Of a stretch of 64,000 nucleotides of DNA, positions 22,534-34,899 are shown in pieces. The first letter of the stretch is position 1. Every line of letters begins with the position of its first letter. The DNA lies in assembly GCA_022749755.1 (NCBI GenBank), contig CM040443.1, positions 6,983,191-7,047,190 on the forward strand, in the 5' to 3' direction. Source of the stretch: Azadirachta indica (lineage: Eukaryota; Streptophyta; Magnoliopsida; Sapindales; Meliaceae). Below the pieces are notes generated by a model, which saw nothing but the letters and a program-made list of their open reading frames with translations, had not been told where the DNA came from and did not search any database. Position numbers and translations under genes: made by a program.

Positions 22534-23880
22534 GAGGATTGATGTGATTTTGATCGAGATGAAATTTCATTGGATGCTCGTGTTCTGTATTTAGTAGTTT
22601 CGATCTTCACTTACACATTTGACGGAAGATTTTGTGGTAACTAAATGGTCATGTTATTGTTGCTTGTTTAAATCGATTTTCTCTTCCTTTGCGAAGATAG
22701 AAAACGAGCATCATTTTAATTTTATATGAGCAATCAGTTATTGTGTGCTGTAAATTATTTTGCTTAAAAGAGTTCTTCTTGCAGCAGTAAGATGATAGTC
22801 AATTGCTGTTGTTTCCTCGCTTTTTGTTGCTAGAAGACTAGTATGAAAACATGCTTAACAATACTAGAATATGGCAACTGAGTTTTAAAACAATGTATAG
22901 GTTGAGAATCTGTGAATTGATCTAAGAAGCAATCAAATGATCTACCAAAATTTAAGAAGTCAAGTGGTGGCTGTTTTGTATTTTCATTGAAGCAATGTAC
23001 TTTTCTCAATCCATTGATGTGGGAATGAGTTCAGAGTACCAGACCGTAACATACTTGCATGTATGGAGAATTGATATTACAGCAAAATAGCATTTTAGGG
23101 AACAAATGGGATTCCTAAGACCTGTGTACTCTAATAGCAGAAGCTCTATCAAAGAAGTAGATACTTAATCAGCATTTTCTGCTATCGACAATTAGATACT
23201 TAATCAGCCTTTATATATGTCATGGGATGAAATTCTTGAGATGCAGATCGCAACTACCGAATGTGATCTTCAAAGAGTAATCTTACAAGGGTTTGTGGCT
23301 GATATAGACATCTGCAGAACAAACCAGATCGCTTCAGAGTTCCTCTTATAATAGCTACAGCTTGACTTAAACTAAGGTGAAGCAAGTAACTTTTACAGGA
23401 AACCCGGCTCCGCTTGATGACTTTCTTGGAAATAAGTGATCAAGGTTGCTGTTTGATACTGTCCAAGTACATGATTAGAAAACTCGACCACGATTTCGGC
23501 AGTCCAACCGACCCATAAAAATTCCAGCCTCTAATTGTTACATTGCAGAATTCTCCCCATTCAAACCATTAATTTCTATATCACAATGTGTTGAAATGCA
23601 TAATTGAACCCAAGATACTAGCAACTATATATATCTTTGTTTCTTATTCTGCTGAATTTACAATCTGTTTTTCATCTTCAAAGAGTAATAGTACCTTTTG
23701 TTTTTTATGCACGTTAGTCAGAAGAACGTCATTCCAGGCTCCAATGGTTTCATAAATATATTTGAAATACACAGCGTTAATTTCTACTTCAAAAAAGAAA
23801 TGCATAACAGCGAATGGGATACACGCAACTAAATATGTTACTGTTCGAGCCAATACACAGCGAAATTTACAATCTGATTT
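22534..23880. other. Intergenic, 3' ends of two converging genes
   Basis: The 3' UTR of the lumenal protein gene (+) runs to perhaps 22750, and the 3' UTR of the Cys-rich gene (-) covers part of 23290-23880. A 16-base motif TAGATACTTAATCAGC occurs twice, near 23158 and 23192. No other gene is seen. Confidence 0.4.
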
Positions 23881-24422
23881 CTACATTCGAGCCATTCCTG
23901 ACTTATACAGAGTGTATCCATCGTCGTAACAAACATGCCATCCTCGTCGACACGGTGGCGCATTTTCGTCATACTCAGCACAGCAGCTCCATCTTTTCTT
24001 CCAGTTACCCCTTCCACTATTCGGCCGATCACCTTTTTCATTCCACTTATACACAATTATCCCAGAACGATCACTCCATTCTCCATCAATCCCCTGGTGC
24101 GGCGGAGCCAGTGAAAACAATCCTCTCTCTCCTGCAATTGGTCACAACAAAACGCCGTCGTTTGAAACATTCTTAGCTCCAAAAGCTGATTTTTTTTTTT
24201 TTTTGGGTTTGAAGTAGATGGATAAAGAATTTCAATTTTCATACCAGTTGTGTGGCCATGGAAGGAGTAAGCAGTTGGGGAATTATCTTTCTCCAGATAC
24301 AGAGTGTTACATCTCAAACATCGCTTCTTCTTTTGAATTTGACCTGCAATACTTTTACAACACTTGAATTTTGTTGATTGTTCACAGAGAAAAAGATTGG
24401 AATAATTGTACGACAAAGCCAT
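23881..24422 (-). CDS. Small Cys/His-rich protein, CHORD-like zinc site
   Basis: Two exons: 24422-24245 (start MALSYNYSNLFLCEQ) and 24131-23881 (stop TAG), with a 113-base GT-AG intron in phase 1, giving 142 residues. The basic first part holds KKKRCLRCNTLYLEKDNSP, then SFHGHTTGERGLFSLAPPHQG. The second exon has WSDRSGIIVYKWNEKGDRPN and ends with KKRWSCCAEYDENAPPCRR followed by GWHVCYDDGYTLY. The order CxxC, FHGH, WSCC, CxxxxH resembles the zinc-binding CHORD fold (WSCC plus a final Cys/His). I have no named family for it. A zinc-binding protein is the inference; the function is unknown. The gene is head-to-head with GPI1, with starts about 650 bases apart, so they may share a bidirectional promoter. 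Confidence 0.75.
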
Positions 24423-25070
24423 GAAAATCTGTGAAGAAAGGATGAATATCAGAAACTTCTGCTGTTTTCGGAACAAGGGAAGGGAGATCGTCCACGTGTA
24501 TCATCAACAGATTATTATGGGCTGGGCGTTTGAGGCCCATTACATTGAGAAAGCCCAAATCGAAAGCATCGATAAAAGCGGAATATATTTTTTTTTTTCA
24601 GGAGTATATAGGTATCAAGTATCAACTCGAGATGACACTCGATCATTTTGGCTCAGATTTTTCGTTCTTGCTTTTTCTCATTATTGACTAAATAATCCAG
24701 AAATGGCGCCGATTTCTTCAGCTTGTAAGCTGTGTCTCTTTCTCCTCATCTTTATTGTGCTACTTTTCGATAGATAAATTTTTTTTGTATGCTTATTTAT
24801 TTATTGATACATTTATTTTTAGTAATACTTTTATTTTTCTTTGATACATTTATTGATTATCTAATTTGATGTACTTTAATCACAATCCAGTGTTTGGTTG
24901 CTGAGAAAGTTCGGGATAATGAGGAGAAAAGAATAAAATTCTGGATCTATTACTCTACTTTGTACTATTGAAAACAACGAATTTAATCTCGATTTGCTCC
25001 TTGCTTTTGTTCATAGGAGAGTGATTGACAATCGAGCAATTTGATTCTATGAGACGATCATGAGGTGAAA

Positions 25071-28000
25071 ATGAGAAGACAATGTAGGATTTGGTGGCCG
25101 AAACACCTCTCAGCTGCTGAACCATCTTCATCATACACTTTCTTGTTTGGTTGGTTCATCTCTTGCGCATCGGCTTCTCTCGACATTGTTGTGGCGTTCT
25201 CTTGTGATGAGGTCTCACTTTCCGATTGCCAATCTAGTCTTAAGGTATAAATGTTACTTGTTATCTTCCTGGCTAATTGAAGTTTCTGAAGAACCTATAG
25301 TTGTCTATCCACAGAGCACTTAATCAAATTAATAGTAACTGATATATTATTGAATCATTGATGAGAGCATATGTTCACCTAGAAACTTAGGAAAATCTGT
25401 ATGGACTATAATTAATTGGATATATGTTGTGGATTTATTATGGTTATTTTTTGTCTTATTTCTTCACTGTATTTTAATACGGTTTCTTATTAAATGCTTT
25501 TGATTTTGGAGGGATGTTTTAATGAGGTTTGATAACAGTACCTTGTGACTAAGGTTTCTCTTGATTCTTTTGTGTGTGTGTGCGCGCACGCGCATTAGAC
25601 TTGGTAAAGTTCATGAAGTATATATTATGGCATTTTAAGTGGGTATCAGAAATGGATTTTATTTGTAGACTATATCTCATGGTGTATCTATTTCTCATTG
25701 TCAGGACATTCTCTTTGAGACAAATGGCAGCATGTCTGTAATTTTACAGGATAAATCAATGTTTTCTTTGCTTGGTCAGTTTGCCATATGTCCCAGCAGT
25801 AACAGTCAGTTGTTCTCTGTTGGAATGGGAGATTATGGTCGAAGAAAGTTCTCCACCGAAGGTACAGGTGGTGCAATGAACAGTAAGGGTATGCTCAGAC
25901 GCAAAAATAAGCAATGCTGCTGTGGGTGCCACAAAGTTGATGGCTTATTAGAGAAACATAGGAAAGCTGCTATTGGAAGCAATCGCTGGATCCAGATAGT
26001 ATGTGATCCTCATGAAATTCGTGGTAGAAATATTAGCTGTATTCCTAAATTGCATCACATACACTGGAATGGGCAGATAGTGTCTCAATGCGATGTACAC
26101 GTATGTAAGTCATGATTACTTTACTGCATGATATATGTGCTAGTTGTATTTTTCTGTGGTGGTAACTCTCCTCTTTGTTTCCAAAATTTCAGGTAATACT
26201 TTATGAAACTCCCAGATATGGTGCACACCATTTCTCCTTGCGTTTCTGGAATTCTCCTGAAAAAGTGAAAACTCTTATGGAGAAACCCAAGTGGATTGAT
26301 GAAGTTCACCAAAAACAACCTCTTAATGACTTGGTAAAATAGTTTGTATGATTCCTCGGTGTTGTGCCACATGCCATTTTTTAAAAATCTTTCTCGATTC
26401 TGAATTTGCATGTTTGAATTTCTAATTTCAGGATGCAGTCATTCAGGCAATGAACAGTGCCACTGCTTCCAAAATGGTCTTTGAGAGACACATGGGCTCC
26501 AAGAGATCTTTTGCCAAGTTTTCTATCATTTGCATGTATTATCTTCTAGACTCTGGTGCTTAAACTACCCTTATTTTCATCTGCACTTTCTAATAGCCTA
26601 TGTTGTGGTTATTAGGTTCATCGCTTTGGTGTGGCAATTATTGGCTGTGTCTATGGCTTCGTTGTCCACTATATTCTATATTTTTCTTCAGTTTCTTCAT
26701 AGCCTATTAAGTTTTGTATCACAAACATGGATAGACATTGCAGCTGCAAGGGTATTCAACATTACCTGGATAAATATCCAAATCCGTTGTGGTCAGATCT
26801 TGCATTGGCCAATAGTTCTTCAGGACAATGACCTCAGGTGACAAGAGGCTCTGATTAACATTTTCAGGGATTCTTTGATTGACAAGGCTTTTCTTTGTGA
26901 TGAAAATTGTAATTATTTCTACATTTAATTATCATTTAATTTTCAACATTCTCTCATGTACAAAAGGATTTTGGATTTGTTTCTAAGAAAAGAAGAGTTG
27001 AAATACTTAGTTTTGACTCGCAGTTGTCTAGAAACTGGAAATCAAAAAATTAGAAAAAGTTCACCAACTTGCTGTTCTGTTTAACTTACTTGAAAAACTC
27101 ATGATTAACTGGTTGAACTGTTACTCTTTGGGCCCGACACCAATTGACTTAAAACCATTATCTTAAGCATGTTATATTTGGTCTTTTGTTGTCTTCATTT
27201 CTGGAGCAGACTCTTCCAATTTCTTTTATCATAATTTTAAATATTTTGTTTTCTAAGGTCTCAGTCTTGTGTGGAACATGCTGAGAAAGCTGCATTACAT
27301 AAGCATTCCACGTGGTCAAGCTTAGCTGTAGATGTTCTTCTGGGAAACTTGATTGGTTTCTCACTGTTGTTTCATGCGGAATTGGTCTGCTCATGGGTTT
27401 TGAACTTTGCCAATGACACTACAAATGAGCTATTGCGTTCAGGCTGTGTATGGTTGATGGGAGTGCCGGCAGGTTTCAAGTTGAATACCGAGTTGGCAGG
27501 AGTTCTTGGCATGATTTCCCTTAATGCCATCCAAATATGGTCTACCCTGTGGTTCTTTGTGGATCCCCTTTTTATTTATTTGGTGAAAGGACTTGCTATA
27601 TTAGGAATTCTTTCTGGGATGACTGTACCTGCTGCCTTGGTCAGAGACTTGATTGTGCTAGTAACGCTGCATGTGTCAACTCTGCATTGGATGATCTCAC
27701 TTTTGTATTCGCAGCAGATACAGGCATTAGCAGCTTTGTGGCGTCTGTTCAGGTAAACCTTAACCAAACCATGTATCTGATTAAAATCCTTAAGAATCTC
27801 ATTAGCAATTACAGATGAAACTTATTTGCATGACTAGGCCCCTCTTCTAATCCTACAAGTACTTTATGTCCATGTTATTTCCTGAAACTTAGTATTCTGT
27901 TTGAAAAAGGTGGGACTGGTGACTGTTTGGCTTTGGGGGATGGATACATTTAAAACTTTTATTCTCATTAACAAGGTAATTTTAATGATACAGTTAATTT

Positions 28001-29443
28001 GAAAATATTGTTGAAATATATCATTTTTATGCTCCTGGTTGGTTCCACTATTCTTTGGAATTGGAAGACATAACTTAAAGGCATATAAATACTATATTTT
28101 TGCTTGTTTGCAAAACAACCATGAAAATCTCTAAATAATTATGTGATATATGTGTTATTTCATTGTTTCATTTTTCAAGTTGTTAACATAGTTGCTGAAT
28201 CACAAGCAGGGGCCGTAAATGGAATCCTCTACGACAAAGACTAGATAGCTATGACTACACTGTGAAGCAACATATTGTCGGCTCTCTTCTGTTTACGCCA
28301 CTTCTTCTTCTGTTACCAACAACTTCTGTTTTCTATATTTTCTTCACCATGATGAACTCAAGCATCAGCCTTATTTGCATTCTGATCGAAGTCACTATAT
28401 CTGTTATTCATGCCACTCCTTATATTAACATCGTCCTTTGGTTGGTGAGACCAAGAAGATTTCCTGCTGGGATATGGTTTGAAATTGTATCATATCATAG
28501 TGCTGGCATTAATTCTCCAGAGATTGTTAGCCTTGATAAAATCAGTTCACCATCTGAAAAGTCTCAGCACCAAGAAAATATAAGTGGAGTCTCTAATGTT
28601 ATCATTTCAATTCTCCACAGCAACTTTTTGGCCATAGGTGAGGGCTCTAACCAATAATTTATGAAGCTTTCTTAGCAAATGTTTCTGTAATGGTGGTTAT
28701 TTGCAAAGAGCCAAATGTCAAGTTTGGCCTAATTTTCACATTACTGCTTAATTTTGTATCCCTCTTGTTGCATAATCCCTTACATAAGTTTCAAATATAA
28801 TGGTAGATTTGTTAATATTGTAATTTCTCTTTATTTTACATGCTAATAATGCTAGATATCCTTGAAAAATTTTATAAGAGTCTTGGAAACAGAACATATG
28901 AATTAGGATGTCGGTGGCTGGTCAGTCGAAACATCATACATCCAATATCTTCCAAGGACACACTATAACTTTTAGAAATGTTGACTGATCTTGTTGCACA
29001 GAGAAAAAATAAATGTTTTGGCTTTTTACTCATATTAGTATTGGTTGTATTTCTTCTTAACTTGGTGCTAACCTGAATACAAGAATATCATGTAGGACAA
29101 ATAGCCATGCCTCACTACAGAAAGGTTTTTACTGGGGTTTCGAGATCATTTTTTGCTAGATCGGCTTATGGAATTCTTACTGGGAAAAGGTAAGCTGCCT
29201 CCCAAACCTATTTAACCACTCAATGATTCATGTTTTACTTGAGTATGTGTTCTAGATTAGAATTTTCAACTTAATTTCAATTTTTCGTGTTTTGCCTTCT
29301 ACTCCAGAATTGCTTCGACTTTGGGGACCAAGCTTCCTTCAACAATGCCATGGATATTCATGCCATACAAGGAGTATTGGTGCCTTTGTCGTAATTCAAT
29401 ACTTGCATGCATGCCCGAACATGATCACCATGCAGGTCAATGA
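25071..29443 (+). CDS. GPI1: GPI1/PIG-Q subunit of GPI N-acetylglucosaminyltransferase
   Basis: An ER membrane subunit of the enzyme that adds GlcNAc to phosphatidylinositol, the first step of GPI anchor synthesis. Coding exons: 25071-25244, 25705-26100, 26193-26333, 26432-26517, 26616-26837, 27258-27752, 28210-28637, 29096-29189, 29308-29443. All borders are GT-AG, phases agree, and the total is 723 residues. The start is MRRQCRIWWPK. An upstream leader exon near 24700-24730 and an intron ending at about 25018 probably belong to the 5' UTR. The Gpi1 domain covers exons 5-8: SMASLSTIFYIFLQFLH, RSGCVWLMGVPAGFKLNTEL, LNAIQIWSTLWFF, and the hallmark GRKWNPLRQRLDSYDYTVKQ followed by HIVGSLLFTPLLLLLP. 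Several transmembrane helices are seen there. The N-terminal third is a soluble plant-type extension. The C terminus is HDHHAGQ. Confidence 0.93.
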
Positions 29444-30034
29444 GATACTTTTTAACTGTATTGGTTTTTTCTTTTTTCATTCCTGATTGCACATTTTGTA
29501 GGCAATGTCAGTGTAATAGGTAGGATGTTTGCATAGTGTTAAGAATCATATGATTTCTTTTTTTTTTAAGGTATTCATACACCATTGTTTTATTTAGAAT
29601 TTGGTCTACAAGTTCGGCAAGGTTTTCTAATGATGGTACTGCCTAAAGTAGCTTTCTTATAAAAGCGTTTTATTTTTTTCTCTTCTATGAAAGTTAAAAG
29701 AGCGGAAAGATTTAAAACCGAAATGTAGTCTTTTAGGCCTGAAATTTGTGGCATGGTATCTGGATCAATTTTCTTCCTATGGCCGCTCGTATAAGCTTAG
29801 CGTCGAAGTATTACGTTTGAAAATTTAGGTTTAGTGGCTTTTTAATCATGTTATGTAATAAAATTACTCGCGTTATTTTCATGAAGTAAATACATTTGTG
29901 CAAAGGTTCTCCTTCGCCGCAACGAGCGATATTTAGATATAGAAGCATGATAAACATAATAAGTTCATACATTTTGCAACCGAAAATGAAAAATCATAGA
30001 AATAATAAGGAACAAAAAACAATTAGATCTAAAA

Positions 30035-30071
<37 letters not shown>

Positions 30072-31158
30072 GGGATTGAAATTCCCCAAAAAGTGGATAT
30101 TCTTTTCGAATAGAGTCGTCGGGCGTGCATGATCTTATTTTCATTTTCTTGTTGAGGAATGCACAACACATTTATTCCCTACATGTAACAAAATTAGAAA
30201 CAAAAAACAAAATTTAGAAAGATCAATTATGATAAAACACTAGTATTACTTGTATTCCTCCCAAATAACCGAAGAATTGAAGTGCCTTGATTGCCTTCCT
30301 TCCGTCTCGTCTTTACGGTTATAAACAAAACATGAGGCATCTTTACGGTTATAAACAAAACATGAGGCATATAAATATTAGAAAATGACCGCTAAAATTG
30401 TGACCGGAAAAGAATTATGAATAAAAACAGATAATAAATCAGCAATATTCTTAATTTAATTAGGAAAACAATGCATGAACTTAATAATAATTAATTATGT
30501 TAAATTTCAAATTTTTTAAAAATAACTATCACCATATTCGTTTTTCCGGCATTTCAATTGTGTGATATAATATATATTTTTCCGACAAAATTAATTAATT
30601 ATTAGATAATTCTATTTTACAGAATTAAAATAAAAAAAAAATAAAATCAAAGTGCTAGGTAACAGTATTACCCCCAACACATAACTCCAGCCAAACGTAT
30701 TGGATGAATAAATATTTTCTGCAATATGATTAGGATCCTTTCGAAGACTTTGTCCGTCAAATAAGTAACCCAACCTAACAAAAAAAATAAACAGACAAAA
30801 TTAATTTATTTGCTATAATACTATTTAAAAATTGAAAACGAAATATATGTACGTATAGTAGTGTACCCACCCGGAGCATGATCAGTGTTGTTGGATTTTA
30901 AAAGAGATCCACTATGAACAAGCCACTGATGAGTCGCTGGGATACATATATATATATATATATATACATCCATGAAAACGAAGCTCCGCCAATTTCCCCT
31001 AGAGAATGAGCCAACCACCAAGGCGGAATCACAGCCCCACATCATCATCATCATCATCATCATCAAATAGAAAAATAAAGACTGCATTATCACTATCACT
31101 AACGAAGGAGGAGTTTTACTTTTCAACCAGTATTTGAGGGTATTTCTAACATAATTGG
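29444..31158. other. Intergenic, repeat-rich
   Basis: The GPI1 3' UTR extends to about 29900. There is a (TTA)n tract at about 30037-30070. A 30-base unit (TCTTTACGGTTATAAACAAA...) is duplicated in tandem at about 30310-30369. A (TA)n tract (30946-30966) and a (CAT)n tract (31039-31064) follow. No gene is seen. Confidence 0.5.
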
Positions 31159-31930
31159 TTGAACTTGAATTTGAATGTGAATATGAAATTTAGTAATAAA
31201 TTGAGAAAAATTAATTTAACTTGGAGGTAGAAATAGGATTAATTTTGGTGCCATTGCATTATTATTTGGTTTTGGGCTTTGTATTGATTTTAACAAATAT
31301 AGATTTGATTTCAAAAAAATTGAAATATTTGCCATGATTAATATAAACAAAAAAAAAAAAAAAAGAAACGAAAAGGAAACGAAGAATGAGAAAAATCGGA
31401 TTCGTGTTTGATTTTAAAAATCGGATGGAACCGAAATATATGAACCGTATAATCGAATTGAATAAAATCAAATTCAACCTAATTTGATTTAATTTTAAAT
31501 TTAATTTTAATTTTGATCCTCTCATTTTTAGATATTTTTATATAAATCTTTATATTATATAAAAATTATAAAAAAATTTATAATAATTTTTTATTTTTAT
31601 GTAAATAATTATAAATTATTTATTTATTTATAATTTTCATAAAAATTAGAGGATGATGTAAAATTTTATATTCTACATCAATTCGATTTTACCGAACCGA
31701 TCCATTATAACCAAATAGAATCATTGTGGAATTGAATATGAATATGAATTCATTGTGGAATTGAGAAACGTTAATTTAAATTTGAAGATAGGTATTGGAT
31801 TAATTTTGGTGCCATCATCTATTATTGGTTTTGGGTTTTGCCTTGGTTTTAAGAATAATAGATTTTGATTTCAGAGTCGAAGTGTTTGTTATTCCGACAC
31901 CTATGACATTAAAAAAAAAAAAAAAAAAGA
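31159..31930. repeat. Pair of related ~200-bp units, each ending in poly(A)
   Basis: A unit at about 31159-31366 and another at about 31735-31928 share the stretch TTAATTTTGGTGCCAT, TTGGTTTTGGG and GATTTTGATTTCA-like sequence in the same order and orientation. Each ends in a run of A (about 31351 on, and about 31912-31928). Two tailed copies suggest a retroposed SINE-like family or a duplicated tailed insert. No clear target duplications were found. Confidence 0.45.
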
Positions 31931-32623
31931 GAACTATGACGGCAGACAGGCAGGAAGTGTTTATAAAATTTAGTTATAAAATAAAATATCGGGGTTAAGT
32001 ATGTATGTATGGTGTCTTTTTTTATATATACAAAATATATTTGGCTCAAAAAATTTTTTTAGTTTAATATTTTTGTTAGTCTTAATAATTTTAAAAATAT
32101 TTTTAAAAATTTTAATTTGTTAAAAAATTAATAATTATATTCTTATATAATAATAATTATTTTAAAAAATAATTAGTAAATTTATGTAATTTAATAAAAT
32201 TTAATATATTTATGTAAAATATATTAATTAATTAAATAATAATATTATTTTATAACAAATTATTTTCATTGATCAAATTTTATATTTAAAATATATATTA
32301 TTTTAATTAAAAATTGAGGGCATTTATATATATATATATATATATATTATTATTATTTCAGAAAGACGTGAAATGGACGATATATAAATTAGGACTGCGG
32401 AGAAATACTTTTTGAAACTTGTCGAAAATGAAGGAATGAGATTTAAGAAGAAGCCATCTGTGTCTTCGTCTCCATCTAAATCTGATGAGCTAAACAATAT
32501 GTAAATAATATTATAGCAACAAATAAAAAATACGCATATAGGTAATTAGTTTTAAAATTTAACTAACATGATTAATTATTTCATGCATTTCTTTTATTTT
32601 TTTCTTTAATAAGAATATTGCTG

Positions 32624-32691
<68 letters not shown>
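31931..32691. other. Very AT-rich spacer ending in a (TTA)n array
   Basis: Low-complexity A/T sequence with a (TA)n tract at about 32324-32346. A pure TTA/ATT microsatellite of about 21 units lies at 32627-32690. No gene is seen. Confidence 0.5.
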
Positions 32692-32692
<1 letters not shown>

Positions 32693-32950
32693 GGAGAACA
32701 TCTATTCTTCTCATGATTTTTGAGTTAACATCTCATTATTTTCGATATTTTTTTAAATACTCCATTATTTTTCTAAACTCTTTTTTTTTCGGTTTTATTT
32801 TTTGATTCAATTAGTTTATAAAATGATAAAATCGAAAATATTTGAAATAGTAAAGGATAAATTAGAATTCAAAAGAGTAATAAGATATTAAAAAAAATAT
32901 AGAGGATAATGAGACATTAACTCAAAAATTATGGATAATAGTCATTCTCC

Positions 32951-32952
<2 letters not shown>
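32691..32952. mobile_element. MITE with ~48-bp inverted ends, flanked by TTA arrays
   Basis: The left end AAGGAGAACATCTATTCTTC with TTTTTGAGTTAACATCTCAT matches, in reverse, the right end AAAGGAGAATGACTATTATC with TTTTTGAGTTAATGTCTCAT. The arms are imperfect, about 48 bases, and the element is about 260 bp. Both ends abut pure (TTA)n arrays (32627-32690 and 32954-32995). A TTA target duplication is the hallmark of PIF/Harbinger (Tourist) MITEs, so the arrays may have grown from the duplication, or the MITE landed inside one array. Confidence 0.65.
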
Positions 32953-32997
<45 letters not shown>

Positions 32998-33051
32998 AGT
33001 ATGCAATTTTAGTGGTAAATAATGGAGGATTTTCTGGTACGTACATACATG

Positions 33052-33697
33052 CGCAGGAATAGGGATGGCAACGAAGCAGGGTGGGGGTGGAGAGACATGT
33101 CCCATTCCCCACCCCGTTTTCTATTTTAACTCTCATTCCCCGCCTTATTCCCCACTAAATTTAATGGGATGGGGATGGAGAATCCCCGCACGGGGAATGA
33201 GTTCCCCATCCCCATATTAATTTCCCGTTTTATATTATTTTTATAAATTAATTTTAATAATATAAGAATTTAATTAATTTAAATAAAAATATTGTTAATA
33301 TATTATTGGAAACACAATATAGAGTCTTTTTAATTTTTAATCTTTTACTTTTTATTTGTGTATTCTATTTTTTATAACATTAATTAATGATTTTATAATT
33401 TTTTTTATTACTAATTACATTTAATTATAATATATAATTTTAGAAATTATAATATAAAATTATATTTACATATATAAAATTTAATTTATATATTATAATA
33501 TATTTATATTATATTTTATTGGAGAATGGGGTGGGGGTGGGCGGAGGTAAACCAATCCTCGTCTCATTAATAAATTGAGAATTAATTTTTCTCCGTTCCT
33601 CGTCCTATTTCTCAAAATTTATCTAAATTCTCCTCCGTTGGGTGGATTCCCGTGGGTTCGGGACTCTGTGGGAAATTTTGCCATTCCTATGCAGGAA
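33052..33697. mobile_element. hAT-type non-autonomous transposon (MITE)
   Basis: The left end TAGGGATGGCAA (33060-33071) and the right end TTGCCATTCCTA (33678-33689) are 12-bp terminal inverted repeats with one mismatch. They are flanked by CGCAGGAA (33052-33059) and TGCAGGAA (33690-33697), an 8-bp target duplication with one difference, as hAT transposases make. The subterminal regions hold many GGGGA/TCCCC blocks (for example 33083-33210 and 33525-33560). The AT-rich core has no transposase frame. Size is 630 bp. Confidence 0.8.
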
Positions 33698-34899
33698 CTT
33701 TTATAACCGTAGAGGTGTAATATAACGACGGCAGTAAAGGCACTTTGTTTTATAATATTAAACCTCTTTTTTTTGTATTATTATTAAATTATTATTATTT
33801 TAATTTGTAAGGTTGTAACATTACATTTATTAGGGTCTCTGACGGAGGCTGAAAAGAAAAGAAGAGAATTATCCCAATCAACTTGCATTTTGGGCTTTTA
33901 AGAGGCCCAAGTTTGGTGCATTGGAATGCCACAACGAGTGATTCTTATTAAAGATTATTAAAGGTCGTTTCTAGAATAAATTGTGCAAATTAAAAATATG
34001 AAGAAAACAAAAAGTACATTTAAATTAAGAAAAATTTTAAAAATTGAATTGATTAGTAATTACAATATATATATATATATATCAACTTTAAAATAATATA
34101 TCTACTACTTAATTAATGCATCTTCTTTAAGTGTTGCATTCTTTAAAACGCTAAATATATAATTATTAACTCCCAAATGTTGTATTTATTACTCAGATAC
34201 TTTTGGATTTTAAAATACTTAAAAGAAACTTAAACAATGTAGCATTTAAGTGTGAAACAATAAAATGTAATTTCATAAACAGTTTCTTGTACATTAAAAT
34301 GATCAAAATTTAATAATTAAAATTAATAGTATACATTTACCAGAAATTATATTATTTAGACGTGCTATTGTTAAGAACAAATTAATGAATTAAATACCAA
34401 TGTTTAAGCCTCCAAAATTAATTATCAAGAAAAGCATTTGATGTCCATTAGTTAATTTCCTTTATTGATTATGCTTTTCAAGTATTAAATATTATATTCT
34501 ACAGTGATAATTGAGAAAAACACACATCAATAGATTTTCAGTGCTATAAATATGATTTTTCTTTAATTAGCCAAAGTAAATTAATAGCTCTCACAGCAAA
34601 TATTGAACTAAAAGCACATTTTTACAAGTTAATTGTTCATAAGAAAATGCATTAATTAATTTTTAAAAAAGCAGCATTCTTCAGATCAATATTGGACATT
34701 CATACTTGTCTTAAAGCACACTCCTCAATTCAAGCTTGCACTTCATTAATTCATTCTTAAATCTACCCGAATTTACCCAAGAGTTTTACATCCAGAAAGT
34801 GCACAATAAGAAAATTAAATTGTTCACAACTACTAAAAGGTAAATATCGAAACCGATCGAAGAGCATCGGGAATATATATTTATACGTATAAATATCGA
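33698..34899. other. AT-rich 3' flank of the WIP gene
   Basis: No gene is seen. A (TA)n tract lies at 34067-34082. The rest is A/T-rich sequence of no recognised type. The WIP 3' UTR on the minus strand probably occupies the last few hundred bases. Confidence 0.4.

Noticed and set aside
32942..33136. Frame with a run of asparagines
   Set aside because: It is only a translation of the (TTA)n microsatellite.
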